The notes under the pieces: model-generated
Told to the model about the DNA's origin: nothing
Database searches by the model: none
Seen by the model: the letters and a program-made list of their open reading frames with translations, nothing else
Shown: positions 41,346-47,919 of the stretch, in pieces
Layout of the letters: every line of letters begins with the position of its first letter
Numbering within the stretch: position 1 is the stretch's first letter
Origin: a virus
Virus record (IMG/VR): IMGVR_UViG_3300032322_001359
Location: 1 to 49,322 of that record
Length of the DNA: 49,322 nucleotides
Direction: 5' to 3' (one strand)
Translations under genes and position numbers: made by a program

Positions 41346-41743
41346 CGTCCGGTCCACACCGGGAGCGAGTCCCACTGAGCACAGGCCGCCGGGGTACACT
41401 CGACGATCTCGACGTACTCTTCGATGGCGACCTTCGCCACCGCGCCAGCGATCCGGCCTCCGGTCGGGCCGGTGATCGCGAGGCCGGAGCAGCTGCCGGC
41501 GCCGGTCCAGTAGTGGGCACGGCGAGCCTGCTCCAGCACGAGCTGGCCGTCCGGGTGGGCGACGGACAGGGTTCCGAACCAGACCCCCGACTGGTTGGAG
41601 CGCACGATCACCCGCTGTCCCAGGAAGATGGAGGCGATGGGCGCCTGCTGTGCGGTGGGCTGGGCGGGCTGCGCCGACCCGAAGATGCTGGCGATCTCGC
41701 GGGCCTGAGCGATGGTGAGGTTGTCGATGATGCTGTTGTCCAT
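41342..41743 (-). CDS. DUF6948-like protein
   Basis: This is a 133 aa protein with GGAGA upstream. FLGQRVIVRSNQSGVWFGTL, VLEQARRAHYWTGAGSCSGL and GRIAGAVAKVAIEEYVEIVE match the core of DUF6948, a family of small phage proteins. It heads the operon that runs through the Gly-repeat genes to the annealase and SSB. A promoter-like element lies at 41768-41811. Confidence 0.82.
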   Translation of the reverse strand: MDNSIIDNLTIAQAREIASIFGSAQPAQPTAQQAPIASIFLGQRVIVRSNQSGVWFGTLSVAHPDGQLVLEQARRAHYWTGAGSCSGLAITGPTGGRIAGAVAKVAIEEYVEIVECTPAACAQWDSLPVWTGR

Positions 41744-41767
41744 GGTGTTGTCTCCGCTGTGTGTTTG

Positions 41768-41811
41768 TTCTGTATCTGTATGCGGGTCAGCCGCTTGTCA
41801 CGTTGTGTCTA
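41768..41811 (-). promoter_or_regulatory. Promoter-like element, copy 1
   Basis: On the minus strand: TAGAC-N5-GTGAC then 22 bp to TACAGAA. The TAG of the first half is the stop codon of the upstream gene. It precedes the DUF6948-like operon. It shares spacing with five other copies in the window. Confidence 0.62.
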
Positions 41812-42072
41812 CTCGTCGTCGAAGCTGTACTCGATCACCAGGGTTGCGCATTCCAGGCCGAGCCAGACCTCGCGCCACCACCTTCCTCGCCCGAGGTTCC
41901 CGATCATGTAGTTGTGGACCGACATGGCCGAGGCCCAGTCTGCGCCGCGTCGCATGGCCTCACCCCTTCGGCGGCGCTCCACCTCCTCGCGGACCCACGC
42001 GATCACATGGAAGCAGAAGTACTCCGGGATGACGTGGAACGCGGGGAAGTCGACATCCTTGGGGCGGCTCAC
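41809..42072 (-). CDS. Small hypothetical protein
   Basis: This is an 87 aa protein from GTG 42072 (overlaps preceding stop). It starts MSRPKDVDFPAFHVIPEYF, has a basic Arg-rich middle (EEVERRRRGEAMRRGADWA) and ends EYSFDDE. Trp-rich segment RGRWWREVWLG. Function unknown. Its TAG stop forms part of promoter-like element copy 1. Confidence 0.72.
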   Translation of the reverse strand: MSRPKDVDFPAFHVIPEYFCFHVIAWVREEVERRRRGEAMRRGADWASAMSVHNYMIGNLGRGRWWREVWLGLECATLVIEYSFDDE

Positions 42073-42293
42073 CGGGGCACCGGCCGAACCGAGTAGATGG
42101 CCTCATCGAGATCATCGCCTGCATCCCAGAACCTCACTGGCTCGCCGACGGCCAGCGATACCTCGTCGTCCGACGGCCACTTGATGTCGCCTGATTCATC
42201 GGTGCCAATGCACCGGAGCGACCACGACTCGTCGCTGAGCGGAGTCGCGCGGAAGAGGTTGGTCTTCGTCGTGAAGATGATGTCGTGTCTCAC
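42069..42293 (-). CDS. Small hypothetical protein
   Basis: This is a 74 aa protein from GTG 42293 (GTGA overlap). It starts MRHDIIFTTKTNLFRATPLS and is acidic toward the end (DAGDDLDEAIYSV). Probably a beta-rich small domain. No family recognised. Confidence 0.65.
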   Translation of the reverse strand: MRHDIIFTTKTNLFRATPLSDESWSLRCIGTDESGDIKWPSDDEVSLAVGEPVRFWDAGDDLDEAIYSVRPVPR

Positions 42294-42595
42294 CGTCCAC
42301 CCCCGATCGTCCACGTCACCTTGATCCCGTTCGGGGCGTGGTTGCCACCGAGCGAGTAGCCGTTGGGCTTCACCTCGGCATCGCCCCACTTGAGGCCCGC
42401 CCCCTTGACGGACATCGGCAGACGGACGTGCCGCTTGAGCAGCGCGAGCCAGGCGTACGTCTTGTCCTCCTTCGGCCCCGGGCTGTTCCACCCGTCGCTC
42501 TCGATGCAGTCGTGGCTGTCGTAGATGTAGTAGTCCACTGCTCGGTCGACCTGTTCCGACGGACCGATCGTGATCGCGACGTAGTACGGTTCCAT
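42290..42595 (-). CDS. Hypothetical protein
   Basis: This is a 101 aa protein starting MEPYYVAITIGPSEQVDRAV, with GGAGGA upstream. It continues with DYYIYDSHDCIESDGW and ends ITWTIGGGR-like (KVTWTIGGGR). Mixed alpha/beta. Not recognised. Confidence 0.7.
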   Translation of the reverse strand: MEPYYVAITIGPSEQVDRAVDYYIYDSHDCIESDGWNSPGPKEDKTYAWLALLKRHVRLPMSVKGAGLKWGDAEVKPNGYSLGGNHAPNGIKVTWTIGGGR

Positions 42596-42606
42596 CCTGT
42601 CCTCCC

Positions 42607-42891
42607 TCACTCGCTCGCGAAGCCGAAGAAGTACCACTCGCCATCGTCGATCTTCACGCACCCGGCGGGTCCCCACTTGTCGTCGAAGGTGCCGATGTCC
42701 ATGTGCCGGTTGACGCACTCCATCACGGACTCTCCAGCCTTCGGCTTGACTTCCTGGAACTCCGACTTCTCGGCGATGGTACCGGTGTACCCTCCGTTCC
42801 CGTGCTCGTATCGCGCCTGCTGGACGGCGCTTCGAAACGCCTCCGCCGCCGTCTTTCCACGCGCCCTCGTGAAGAACTCGCTGGCACCCAT
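42607..42891 (-). CDS. Conserved phage hypothetical protein
   Basis: This is a 94 aa protein. GASEFFTRARGKTAAEAFRS, then YEHGNGGYTGTIAEKSEF and DDKWGPAGCVK, fit a small phage protein family I recall without a known function. Its GGYTGTIAEK and WGPAGC motifs are distinctive. GGAGGACG precedes the ATG. It is first in the operon driven by promoter-like copy 2. Confidence 0.76.
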   Translation of the reverse strand: MGASEFFTRARGKTAAEAFRSAVQQARYEHGNGGYTGTIAEKSEFQEVKPKAGESVMECVNRHMDIGTFDDKWGPAGCVKIDDGEWYFFGFASE

Positions 42892-42911
42892 CTCGTCCTC
42901 CGTTGTGCTCT

Positions 42912-42955
42912 ATCTGTATCAGTGTCTGAAGGTTTCGCCGGTCACTGTTTGTCAC
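42912..42955 (-). promoter_or_regulatory. Promoter-like element, copy 2
   Basis: On the minus strand: GTGAC-AAACA-GTGAC, then 22 bp to TACAGAT. The TGA of the first GTGAC is the stop of the upstream gene (42952). It precedes the 42891 operon. Confidence 0.7.
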
Positions 42956-43170
42956 CGGATTTTGCGGATGCCTTCCGATCGGATCCGCTCCATCACCGCA
43001 TCGTGCAGTCGATCTTCGTGTTCCGGCTTCACCCTGGGCGACACGTCGTACTCGATCTCCTCGGGGTAGCAGAAGTCCGGCGGTCCAGTCAGCCTACCGG
43101 CGTCGTAGTACACGACATGCACGATGTAGTCGATGTCCTCGTCGATGCTGTCGATGGTGAAGATCATCAT
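42952..43170 (-). CDS. Small hypothetical protein
   Basis: This is a 72 aa protein from ATG 43170 (ATGA overlap). It starts MMIFTIDSIDEDIDYIVHVV and ends VMERIRSEGIRKIR. Acidic N-terminal half and basic C-terminal helix. Function unknown. Confidence 0.68.
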   Translation of the reverse strand: MMIFTIDSIDEDIDYIVHVVYYDAGRLTGPPDFCYPEEIEYDVSPRVKPEHEDRLHDAVMERIRSEGIRKIR

Positions 43171-43556
43171 GACGCACTCCGCGCGATGGAGATCAGCAGG
43201 TCTCGGAACGCGACCGGGGTGGCCGCGCGCTTCCGGCGCGACATCAACTCCGGGGTTGCGTACACCCGAAGCCCGCGCTCCTGCCGCCACCGAAGCCACG
43301 CTCGGCGCTGGTCGCGCCACTGCTGACGCACCGATGCCAGCGCCGAGGCGAAGCATCCGCCGTCGTCGCCCGTCACCTTCGAGCCGCGGTACCTCGGACC
43401 GCCGCTGGAGTACGCGCCCCACCGCTCGCACGGGGGGTGGGCCACCACGGGGTAGGGTCCAGCGTAGGACCGCGCGTCTCGCGACTCCGGCCACGGGTCC
43501 ACCCCGTCGAGCCCGGTGTAGCAGCCACCCTCCTGCACGTACAACGCTGCGATCAT
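43167..43556 (-). CDS. VAHPPC-motif phage protein, apparently internally shortened
   Basis: This is a 129 aa protein starting MIAALYVQEGGCYTGLDGVD. PVVAHPPCERWGAY is the hallmark of a phage family I recall as about 240-300 aa, with a methyltransferase-like HPPC. The C-terminus here (ATPVAFRDLLISIARSA) matches that family's ending. The region between (GDDGGCFASALASV to RRKRAATP) is only ~45 residues, so the core of about 100 residues seems to be missing. It may be inactive or a reduced form. Confidence 0.72.
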   Translation of the reverse strand: MIAALYVQEGGCYTGLDGVDPWPESRDARSYAGPYPVVAHPPCERWGAYSSGGPRYRGSKVTGDDGGCFASALASVRQQWRDQRRAWLRWRQERGLRVYATPELMSRRKRAATPVAFRDLLISIARSAS

Positions 43557-43642
43557 CACTCCCTCCGAAGCAAGGCGTCGATACCGAACCACATGGCGGC
43601 ACACCCCGCCAACAGAATCCCGGCTGCGATGATCTCGGTCAC
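43556..43642 (-). CDS. 28-aa single-span membrane peptide
   Basis: A GTG at 43642 starts a 28-codon frame overlapping the preceding stop (GTGA) and ending in a TGATG with the next gene. The peptide is MTEIIAAGILLAGCAAMW then FGIDALLRRE: one transmembrane helix with a positive tail. The last codons contain GGAGGGAG, the ribosome site of the next gene, so it could be only a leader for coupling. Confidence 0.5.
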   Translation of the reverse strand: MTEIIAAGILLAGCAAMWFGIDALLRRE

Positions 43643-43830
43643 GCCGGTGGCTCACTGGTCCACTCCCCGAGGAGAGCGGCCACATCCTGAGGCCATGCCC
43701 AGCTGGGCATGCGGTTCCACACCATGCGCGCACGCTCGAGGTCCCTCGCCTCGATCGCCTTTCGCATTGCGTCGTACGTTCGGAGCTTCGTGTCCAGTGC
43801 GTGAAGCGCCGCCGAGGTGGTCGGGTCCAT
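43639..43830 (-). CDS. Small helical protein
   Basis: This is a 63 aa protein from ATG 43830 (TGATG). MDPTTSAALHALDTKLRTYD and AMRKAIEARDLERARMVWN are helical, followed by a Trp-containing WAWPQDVAALLGEW. No family recognised. Confidence 0.65.
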   Translation of the reverse strand: MDPTTSAALHALDTKLRTYDAMRKAIEARDLERARMVWNRMPSWAWPQDVAALLGEWTSEPPA

Positions 43831-44087
43831 CACCTCACCCCCAGGAAGATGTGCCCCATGATGACTCCATCGAGCGTATGCGACAGGGCTTCCCACCGCT
43901 CGGCATGCTGGTGCAGGTTGTACTTCCACCGATCCTCGTGGAGCTTCGCCTCATCAGCCCACCGCCTCATTCGTTGCAGCGCAGGCAGGCGATCCTCATA
44001 CGACATCGCAGACACTTCAAAGACGATGCCTGCGGCCACGACGACCGGTGGGTCATCGAACGGCCAGACAACCGGAGAGGCGTCCAT
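43830..44087 (-). CDS. Small hypothetical protein
   Basis: This is an 85 aa protein from ATG 44087 (TGATG overlap). It starts MDASPVVWPFDDPPVVVAAG and continues with a long helix (ALQRMRRWADEAKLHEDRW) containing several His (LHQHAERWEALSHTLDG). Function unknown. Confidence 0.66.
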   Translation of the reverse strand: MDASPVVWPFDDPPVVVAAGIVFEVSAMSYEDRLPALQRMRRWADEAKLHEDRWKYNLHQHAERWEALSHTLDGVIMGHIFLGVR

Positions 44088-44563
44088 CACTTCGTCTCCT
44101 CGTATTCGTGGCGGGGCTTGTGCTCGTCGTACGTGGGACCGTCGACGAACCCGTCGATGATCTTCCCAGTCATGGCGTAGTGCCACCGCGCGCGACCCCG
44201 CTCGGCGGAGCCGAACACCTTGTTCGCCACCGCTTCCGCGATGGCCTGCAGGTCCTTCTCGTAGGGGTCGCCAGCGATGTCGAGCATCGCGCCCATCGGC
44301 AGCGTGACGTCCTTACCCCCGTGGAAACGGGCCAGGCGCCACACGTAGTAGGGACGGGTGCCGTGCTTGTGGTCGGGCCGGCTCGCCTTCCACACCCTCC
44401 GCCCTTCCTTTCCTCGCTTCGTGAGGACGTGCAGGATCGCTTCGATGTCGGGGGCGGGGAAGGTCCCCACCCCGTCGCAGTAGAAGCACTTCCGCTGGCT
44501 CTCGCCGTACGTGGTGTCCAGGATCCCGGTGCCCGTGCAGCGGGTGCAGTCCCTCCGTTCCAT
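44087..44563 (-). CDS. DnaJ-type zinc-finger protein
   Basis: This is a 158 aa protein starting MERRDCTRCTGTGILD, then CFYCDGVGTF: two CxxCxGxG knuckles as in DnaJ. The rest (YYVWRLARFHGGKDVTLPMG and KVFGSAERGRARWHYAM) is not recognised. It probably binds zinc and possibly nucleic acid or protein. It sits in the copy-3 operon. Confidence 0.76.
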   Translation of the reverse strand: MERRDCTRCTGTGILDTTYGESQRKCFYCDGVGTFPAPDIEAILHVLTKRGKEGRRVWKASRPDHKHGTRPYYVWRLARFHGGKDVTLPMGAMLDIAGDPYEKDLQAIAEAVANKVFGSAERGRARWHYAMTGKIIDGFVDGPTYDEHKPRHEYEETK

Positions 44564-44880
44564 CACTTCACCTCGGCGCAGCGCGCGCGGAACTCGTGAT
44601 TGACCACTGGAGCCATGTCGAGCAGGTGCTTCGGACACACGGCATACGGCCCGGCGTCTTCCTCGATCGCCTTGAATCCCCACATGTCTCCGTCGCTTTC
44701 GAGCAGGTAGACTACGAGGAACGGCACCGCATCGTAGTGGGTGGCGGTGGCCGCCACCCACAACCCATCATCCGTGACGGCCTCGCCCAGGATGTCGAAC
44801 CCGGCCGCGAACAGGTCCTTTCGGATCGCGCGGATCGCCTTGTCCTTCGTAGTCCATTCCTTGCAGTAGTCCCAGCCCAT
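44563..44880 (-). CDS. DUF6927-like protein
   Basis: This is a 105 aa protein starting MGWDYCKEWTTKDKAIRAIR and containing VVYLLESDGDMWGFKAI and GPYAVCPKHLLDMAPV. This resembles the DUF6927 phage family (MGWxxxxEW start and a PYxxxCPxxLLD motif). It is shorter than the versions I recall. GGAGGGAG precedes the ATG and promoter-like copy 3 lies just upstream. Confidence 0.68.
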   Translation of the reverse strand: MGWDYCKEWTTKDKAIRAIRKDLFAAGFDILGEAVTDDGLWVAATATHYDAVPFLVVYLLESDGDMWGFKAIEEDAGPYAVCPKHLLDMAPVVNHEFRARCAEVK

Positions 44881-44898
44881 CGCTCCCTCCGTTGTCTT

Positions 44899-44942
44899 AT
44901 CTGTATCAGTCGGTGCCGGTTTCGCCGGTCACGTTTCGTCAC
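44899..44942 (-). promoter_or_regulatory. Promoter-like element, copy 3
   Basis: On the minus strand: GTGAC-GAAAC-GTGAC, then 22 bp to TACAGAT. The first GTGAC contains the TGA stop of the upstream gene (44939). It precedes an eight-gene operon. Confidence 0.7.
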
Positions 44943-45280
44943 TCGATCCGTGCGCCGTGGTCCGACGCGAGCAGACGGATCGCGGCGTCGAGCAGCCCAG
45001 CGTCGAGCCGGCCCGTGCCACCCTCCAGCATGCGGATCAGCCCGCGCGCCATGGCTTCCCACGCCCTGCCGAGGACGAAGTCATCACCGATCCGGGCCCG
45101 GTAGCGGGCTTGGTGGAAGAATGCGATCTGTTCGAGCGCTGCGAACGCCTGCAGGATCCCGGTCTCAACCCCCCGGGGGTGCCGCGCGGCCTCGCAGTGA
45201 AGCCTGAACACGCGCTGGTTGTGCTCGTTCCACGACTCGGCCGGCGGAGTCAGCCGGTGTACGATGGTTGCGGGGATCAT
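44939..45280 (-). CDS. Conserved phage hypothetical protein
   Basis: This is a 113 aa protein with GGAGAAACG upstream. MIPATIVHRLTPPAESWNEH, FRLHCEAARHPRG and RYRARIGDDFVLGRAWEAMA form a family pattern I recall among phages (VLGxAWEAMARGLIRML). Helical. No known activity. Single-gene operon behind promoter-like copy 4. Confidence 0.74.
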   Translation of the reverse strand: MIPATIVHRLTPPAESWNEHNQRVFRLHCEAARHPRGVETGILQAFAALEQIAFFHQARYRARIGDDFVLGRAWEAMARGLIRMLEGGTGRLDAGLLDAAIRLLASDHGARIE

Positions 45281-45302
45281 CGTTTCTCCGTTGTTCTACT
45301 TG

Positions 45303-45346
45303 CTATGTATCTGCGGTTCGTTCGGCCGCCGGTCACTGTTTGTCAC
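45303..45346 (-). promoter_or_regulatory. Promoter-like element, copy 4
   Basis: On the minus strand: GTGAC-AAACA-GTGAC, then 22 bp to TACATAG. The second GTGAC holds the TGA stop of the XF1762-like gene (45333). It precedes the 45280 gene. Confidence 0.7.
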
Positions 45347-45827
45347 GGTTCGGGCGGCCGACGTGGGCGAGCTTCGGATCCTCGGTCCCGCACCACGCGG
45401 GAGCCCAGCGGATCTTGTCGACCCCGTCGACATCGCCCGGCCTGCGAGGCCTGCTAGGACAGGACCACCGACGCCCCCGCACGAACGCTTCCGGAACCCA
45501 CCCCGCCGCCCGGAGGGACGTGCCCGGTTCCGATGCGAGGGTGTATGTGACGATCGAATGGCCGGCCTTGCGGGCCCACCTTGCAGCCGCACCATACAGT
45601 GCCGAGCATGCGTTGCGGGTGCCGTCCGTGGCAACCCTGGTAACCTCCATGTATCCGCGTGCCTGCAGAACCCGAGACACTGGGCGCCCCACGATCGCGA
45701 ACGACGTGAGCTGCCCGTCAACATCGACGGCATACGCCACCTTCCCGCCGAGTGGCGGCCGATGGTGTCGATGAAGCCGGGCCACGCCATCCCGCGCGAC
45801 CCGTATCGGAACCTGTACCACGCGCAT
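45333..45827 (-). CDS. XF1762-like (GNAT-type) protein
   Basis: This is a 164 aa protein starting MRVVQVPIRVARDGVARLHR. HRHHRPPLGGKVAYAV, AIVGRPVSRVLQARGYMEV, TRVATDGTRNACSALYGAAA and TYTLASEPGTSLRAAGW form the XF1762 family signature, an acetyltransferase-like phage protein. Its substrate is unknown. It lies 1 bp after the Gp88-like gene. Confidence 0.84.
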   Translation of the reverse strand: MRVVQVPIRVARDGVARLHRHHRPPLGGKVAYAVDVDGQLTSFAIVGRPVSRVLQARGYMEVTRVATDGTRNACSALYGAAARWARKAGHSIVTYTLASEPGTSLRAAGWVPEAFVRGRRWSCPSRPRRPGDVDGVDKIRWAPAWCGTEDPKLAHVGRPNRDKQ

Positions 45828-45828
45828 G

Positions 45829-46620
45829 CTACCCCCGAGAGAGGACATCCCGAAGCTTACCCTCCCGCAACCCCATCGCGTCGAACGCGACGGCCTTACC
45901 CGGGTTCGTCCAGCACAACCGGCACTCCGCGCACGTAAGACCGCGTGCCTGCTCCAAGCACGCGAACGCGTTGCGGCGGCGGAGATCATCGGCATCGAAC
46001 CCGTTGACGACGATCGACCCCATCGCGCCGTCCCGATCCGAGATCCGGATCATGATGCCGGCTTCCCACAACGTGTCGAGCCACGGTCCGCCCTCGAAAT
46101 GTGTGTAGCCGAACGCGACTTCCCTCCGCCCCGAGAGACGCTGAACCTCGCGACCGATGGCGGCCACCGCCTCCACATATTCGACGTCCACCACGCCGTC
46201 GGCGCCGAAGTCTCCGACCCCGTGGATACGGGCCGCGACCGGCCGACCCTTGGAATTGACCGTCGTACCCGCCACCCCGATCGCGAGGCAAGCCGCCCGG
46301 ATCGCGTTGTCGCGGGGGCTTCCGGCCTCCCGGTCCCGCTTCGACGAAAGAGCCGTCCTCCCGAAGAGGCCGAAGCACGTCCCGTCCCCGCCCAGATGTT
46401 CCGGGAGACGCGGGCACGAACCCGGGCACGTTTCCCCCACCGCGCGGTACGTCGTCGGAACCGCAGTCTTCCCATTGCCGAAGCCAACCGGAGCCGTGTC
46501 CGGGAGGCGGGCCCGGTGGATAGTCCGAGCCTTCAATCGCATGCTCGCGAGGTAGTAGCCGCGAGCCAGCGTGACGTACCACGGCTCCGCCATGGTGACG
46601 GTTTCGATCTTGTCCAGCAT
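45829..46620 (-). CDS. Gp88/DUF7227-like Cys-rich protein
   Basis: This is a 263 aa protein. TYRAVGETCPGSCPRLPEHL, GDGTCFGLFG, RIHGVGDFGADGVVD, AFGYTHFEG and CAECRLCW resemble the Gp88 (DUF7227-type) family found in phages and plasmids. The Cys clusters suggest a metal or Fe-S centre. The start is ATG 46620 with GGAGGAGCG; promoter-like copy 5 lies upstream. Activity unknown. Confidence 0.7.
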   Translation of the reverse strand: MLDKIETVTMAEPWYVTLARGYYLASMRLKARTIHRARLPDTAPVGFGNGKTAVPTTYRAVGETCPGSCPRLPEHLGGDGTCFGLFGRTALSSKRDREAGSPRDNAIRAACLAIGVAGTTVNSKGRPVAARIHGVGDFGADGVVDVEYVEAVAAIGREVQRLSGRREVAFGYTHFEGGPWLDTLWEAGIMIRISDRDGAMGSIVVNGFDADDLRRRNAFACLEQARGLTCAECRLCWTNPGKAVAFDAMGLREGKLRDVLSRG

Positions 46621-46645
46621 CGCTCCTCCGTTCGTTGTCTGCCTA

Positions 46646-46689
46646 CTATGTATCAGCGTGCCTCGGAACCGCCGGTCACGAAATGTCTC
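46646..46689 (-). promoter_or_regulatory. Promoter-like element, copy 5
   Basis: On the minus strand: GAGAC-ATTTC-GTGAC, then 22 bp to TACATAG. The second GTGAC holds the TGA stop of the upstream gene (46676). It precedes the Gp88-like/XF1762 operon. Confidence 0.66.
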
Positions 46690-46885
46690 CGCTGTAGTTC
46701 ATACGGAACCGACCGCAGGGGGACCAGCGCCAAGGACGGGACATGTCCACGATCCTCACGTTGGACATGCCTTCGGAGCGGAGCCGATCGGCGAGGGAGC
46801 GTGCCTCGGACAAGGTGTCCACGTCCTCACGTCGATCGGGATGAATCCGCATCCAAGCCGGAACCGTCCAGGTAACGAGGTACAT
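46676..46885 (-). CDS. Small hypothetical protein
   Basis: This is a 69 aa protein starting MYLVTWTVPAWMRIHPDRRE, with GGAG at a good distance. A helix (TLSEARSLADRLRSEGMSNV) and a strand VRIVDMSRPW follow. It resembles small phage proteins of unknown function. It lies directly downstream of the GATCACAC repeat region and is probably transcribed from it. Confidence 0.72.
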   Translation of the reverse strand: MYLVTWTVPAWMRIHPDRREDVDTLSEARSLADRLRSEGMSNVRIVDMSRPWRWSPCGRFRMNYSGDIS

Positions 46886-46920
46886 TTTACACTCCGTGCG
46901 CCAGGCGACATCACACGTAA

Positions 46921-46959
46921 GATCACACAGTGTGATCTCCGTGTGCAGGTTGTGTGATC
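46921..46959 (+). repeat. Left arm of 39-nt inverted repeat
   Basis: This arm matches the reverse complement of 47172-47210 at 37 of 39 positions. It contains three GATCACAC octamers (two as a palindrome) and a GTGTGCAGGTT core. The arms are 212 bp apart. Confidence 0.9.
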
Positions 46960-47136
46960 TAGAAAGATCGAGTTAGAAGCTTGCGAATAGACAGAAAACA
47001 CTACCCAGATCACAGAGATCTAGATCTATACCCCCGCGAGAGAGAGCTGCATCCATGTGTGCGATATCACACACATCTCCCGTTCACCCTAGGGGGGGGG
47101 TGCAGATCCGAAACTGTGTGATCTTGACCCCATTTT

Positions 47137-47155
47137 CCGGCTAAAGAGTAGCCGG
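47137..47155. other. Short hairpin (7-bp stem)
   Basis: CCGGCTA and TAGCCGG flank the loop AAGAG. No T-run follows on either strand, so it is not a standard terminator. It lies inside the control region. Confidence 0.6.
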
Positions 47156-47171
47156 AACCTAGGGAAAAGGT

Positions 47172-47210
47172 GATCACACAACCTGCACACAGAGATCACA
47201 CGGTGTGATC
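47172..47210 (-). repeat. Right arm of 39-nt inverted repeat
   Basis: This is the inverted partner of 46921-46959, with two mismatches. A further GTGTGATC at 47214-47221 mirrors the ATCACAC at 46909-46915 with a 1-nt spacing difference, so the symmetry extends outside the arms. Confidence 0.9.
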
Positions 47211-47230
47211 CTCGTGTGATCTCGGACCGG

Positions 47231-47491
47231 CTACCGCCTGACGAGCGCCTTCCGGAGAATGGCGATCGCATCCGCCAGTACCCGACGTTCCTCCGGATTC
47301 ATCGGCGCGTCGGGGTTCGGGTCGAAACCCCATCCCTTGCGGAGCATGAAGGTCGACTCGCTCGGGGCATACTCACGTGGCGGAGCAATACAGAACTCAC
47401 GATCGAGGCTTTCCATTGGACGATCCTCCACTATTCGAGTAACTGGCTTGGAAGCTACGTATTGGCTTGATAGCGGTAGGCTATCAGTCAC
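47231..47491 (-). CDS. Small hypothetical protein
   Basis: This is an 86 aa protein from GTG 47491 (GTGA overlap). MTDSLPLSSQYVASKPVTRI leads to a helical C-terminus (PEERRVLADAIAILRKALV). An ATG at residue 26 is an alternative start. Not recognised. Confidence 0.65.
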   Translation of the reverse strand: MTDSLPLSSQYVASKPVTRIVEDRPMESLDREFCIAPPREYAPSESTFMLRKGWGFDPNPDAPMNPEERRVLADAIAILRKALVRR

Positions 47492-47778
47492 CGCACCCAG
47501 AAGATGACGGAACGGTAACCGCGGATGTGGGCCGATCCGATGATGAGGTTCCGGAACGAGACGTCGGGATCCTGCCGAAGTTGATCCTCCAAGCTCACAT
47601 CCGAAACCATGATGTCGTCACGGTAGATCACTTCCACATACTCCCTCGGTCCCCGCCGAGGCCAACGCAGCACCCCGAACGATGCCAACCACTCCTCCGG
47701 CGGAGCCGGACGGGTTCCCGTCTCGTATTCGGCAACGTCGAGAACGGCTCTTGACACAACCCTACACCAATCGTTCAC
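47488..47778 (-). CDS. Hypothetical protein
   Basis: This is a 96 aa protein. GAGGAGG upstream fits GTG 47778 (MNDWCRVVSRAVLDVAEYET) better than an upstream TTG at 47814. It continues EEWLASFGVLRWPRRGPREY and ends in a strand (AHIRGYRSVIFWVR). Function unknown. Behind promoter-like copy 6. Confidence 0.7.
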   Translation of the reverse strand: MNDWCRVVSRAVLDVAEYETGTRPAPPEEWLASFGVLRWPRRGPREYVEVIYRDDIMVSDVSLEDQLRQDPDVSFRNLIIGSAHIRGYRSVIFWVR

Positions 47779-47876
47779 GGAAGCCTCCTCTATGTACTTG
47801 TTCGGGCGAGCCAAGGATCGGACCTTCGGAGGGTGAAGACCCGATCGTCGTTTCGTCCGACCCGCCCCTACCCTGT

Positions 47877-47915
47877 AACTGGTACAGAGTAGGGGATCGT
47901 GTCACTGTTTGTCAA
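47877..47915 (-). promoter_or_regulatory. Promoter-like element, copy 6 (variant)
   Basis: On the minus strand: TTGAC-AAACA-GTGAC, with TACAG 23 bp on (one longer than the other copies). TTGACA also gives a conventional -35, with TACTCT 18 bp on as a sigma-70-like -10. It does not overlap a stop codon, but lies 5 bp from one. Confidence 0.6.
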
Positions 47916-47919
47916 GCGT

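Larger units (their letters stand above)
46886..47230. other. Non-coding control region: GATCACAC array and 39-nt inverted repeat (origin candidate)
   Basis: This 345 bp stretch has no gene and is AT-richer than its surroundings. It holds eight exact GATCACAC octamers in both orientations: 46921, 46930, 46952, 47116, 47172, 47194, 47203 and 47214 (start positions). Two pairs make 17-bp palindromes at 46921-46937 and 47194-47210. Blocks 46921-46959 and 47172-47210 are inverted copies matching at 37 of 39 positions. A TGTGTG-N6-CACACA site lies at 47056-47073 and a run of nine G at 47092-47100. Iteron-like layout suggests an origin or a multi-operator promoter region. Confidence 0.75.

Noticed and set aside
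47137-47155. Rho-independent terminator
   Set aside because: The stem is good but no T-run follows on either strand.
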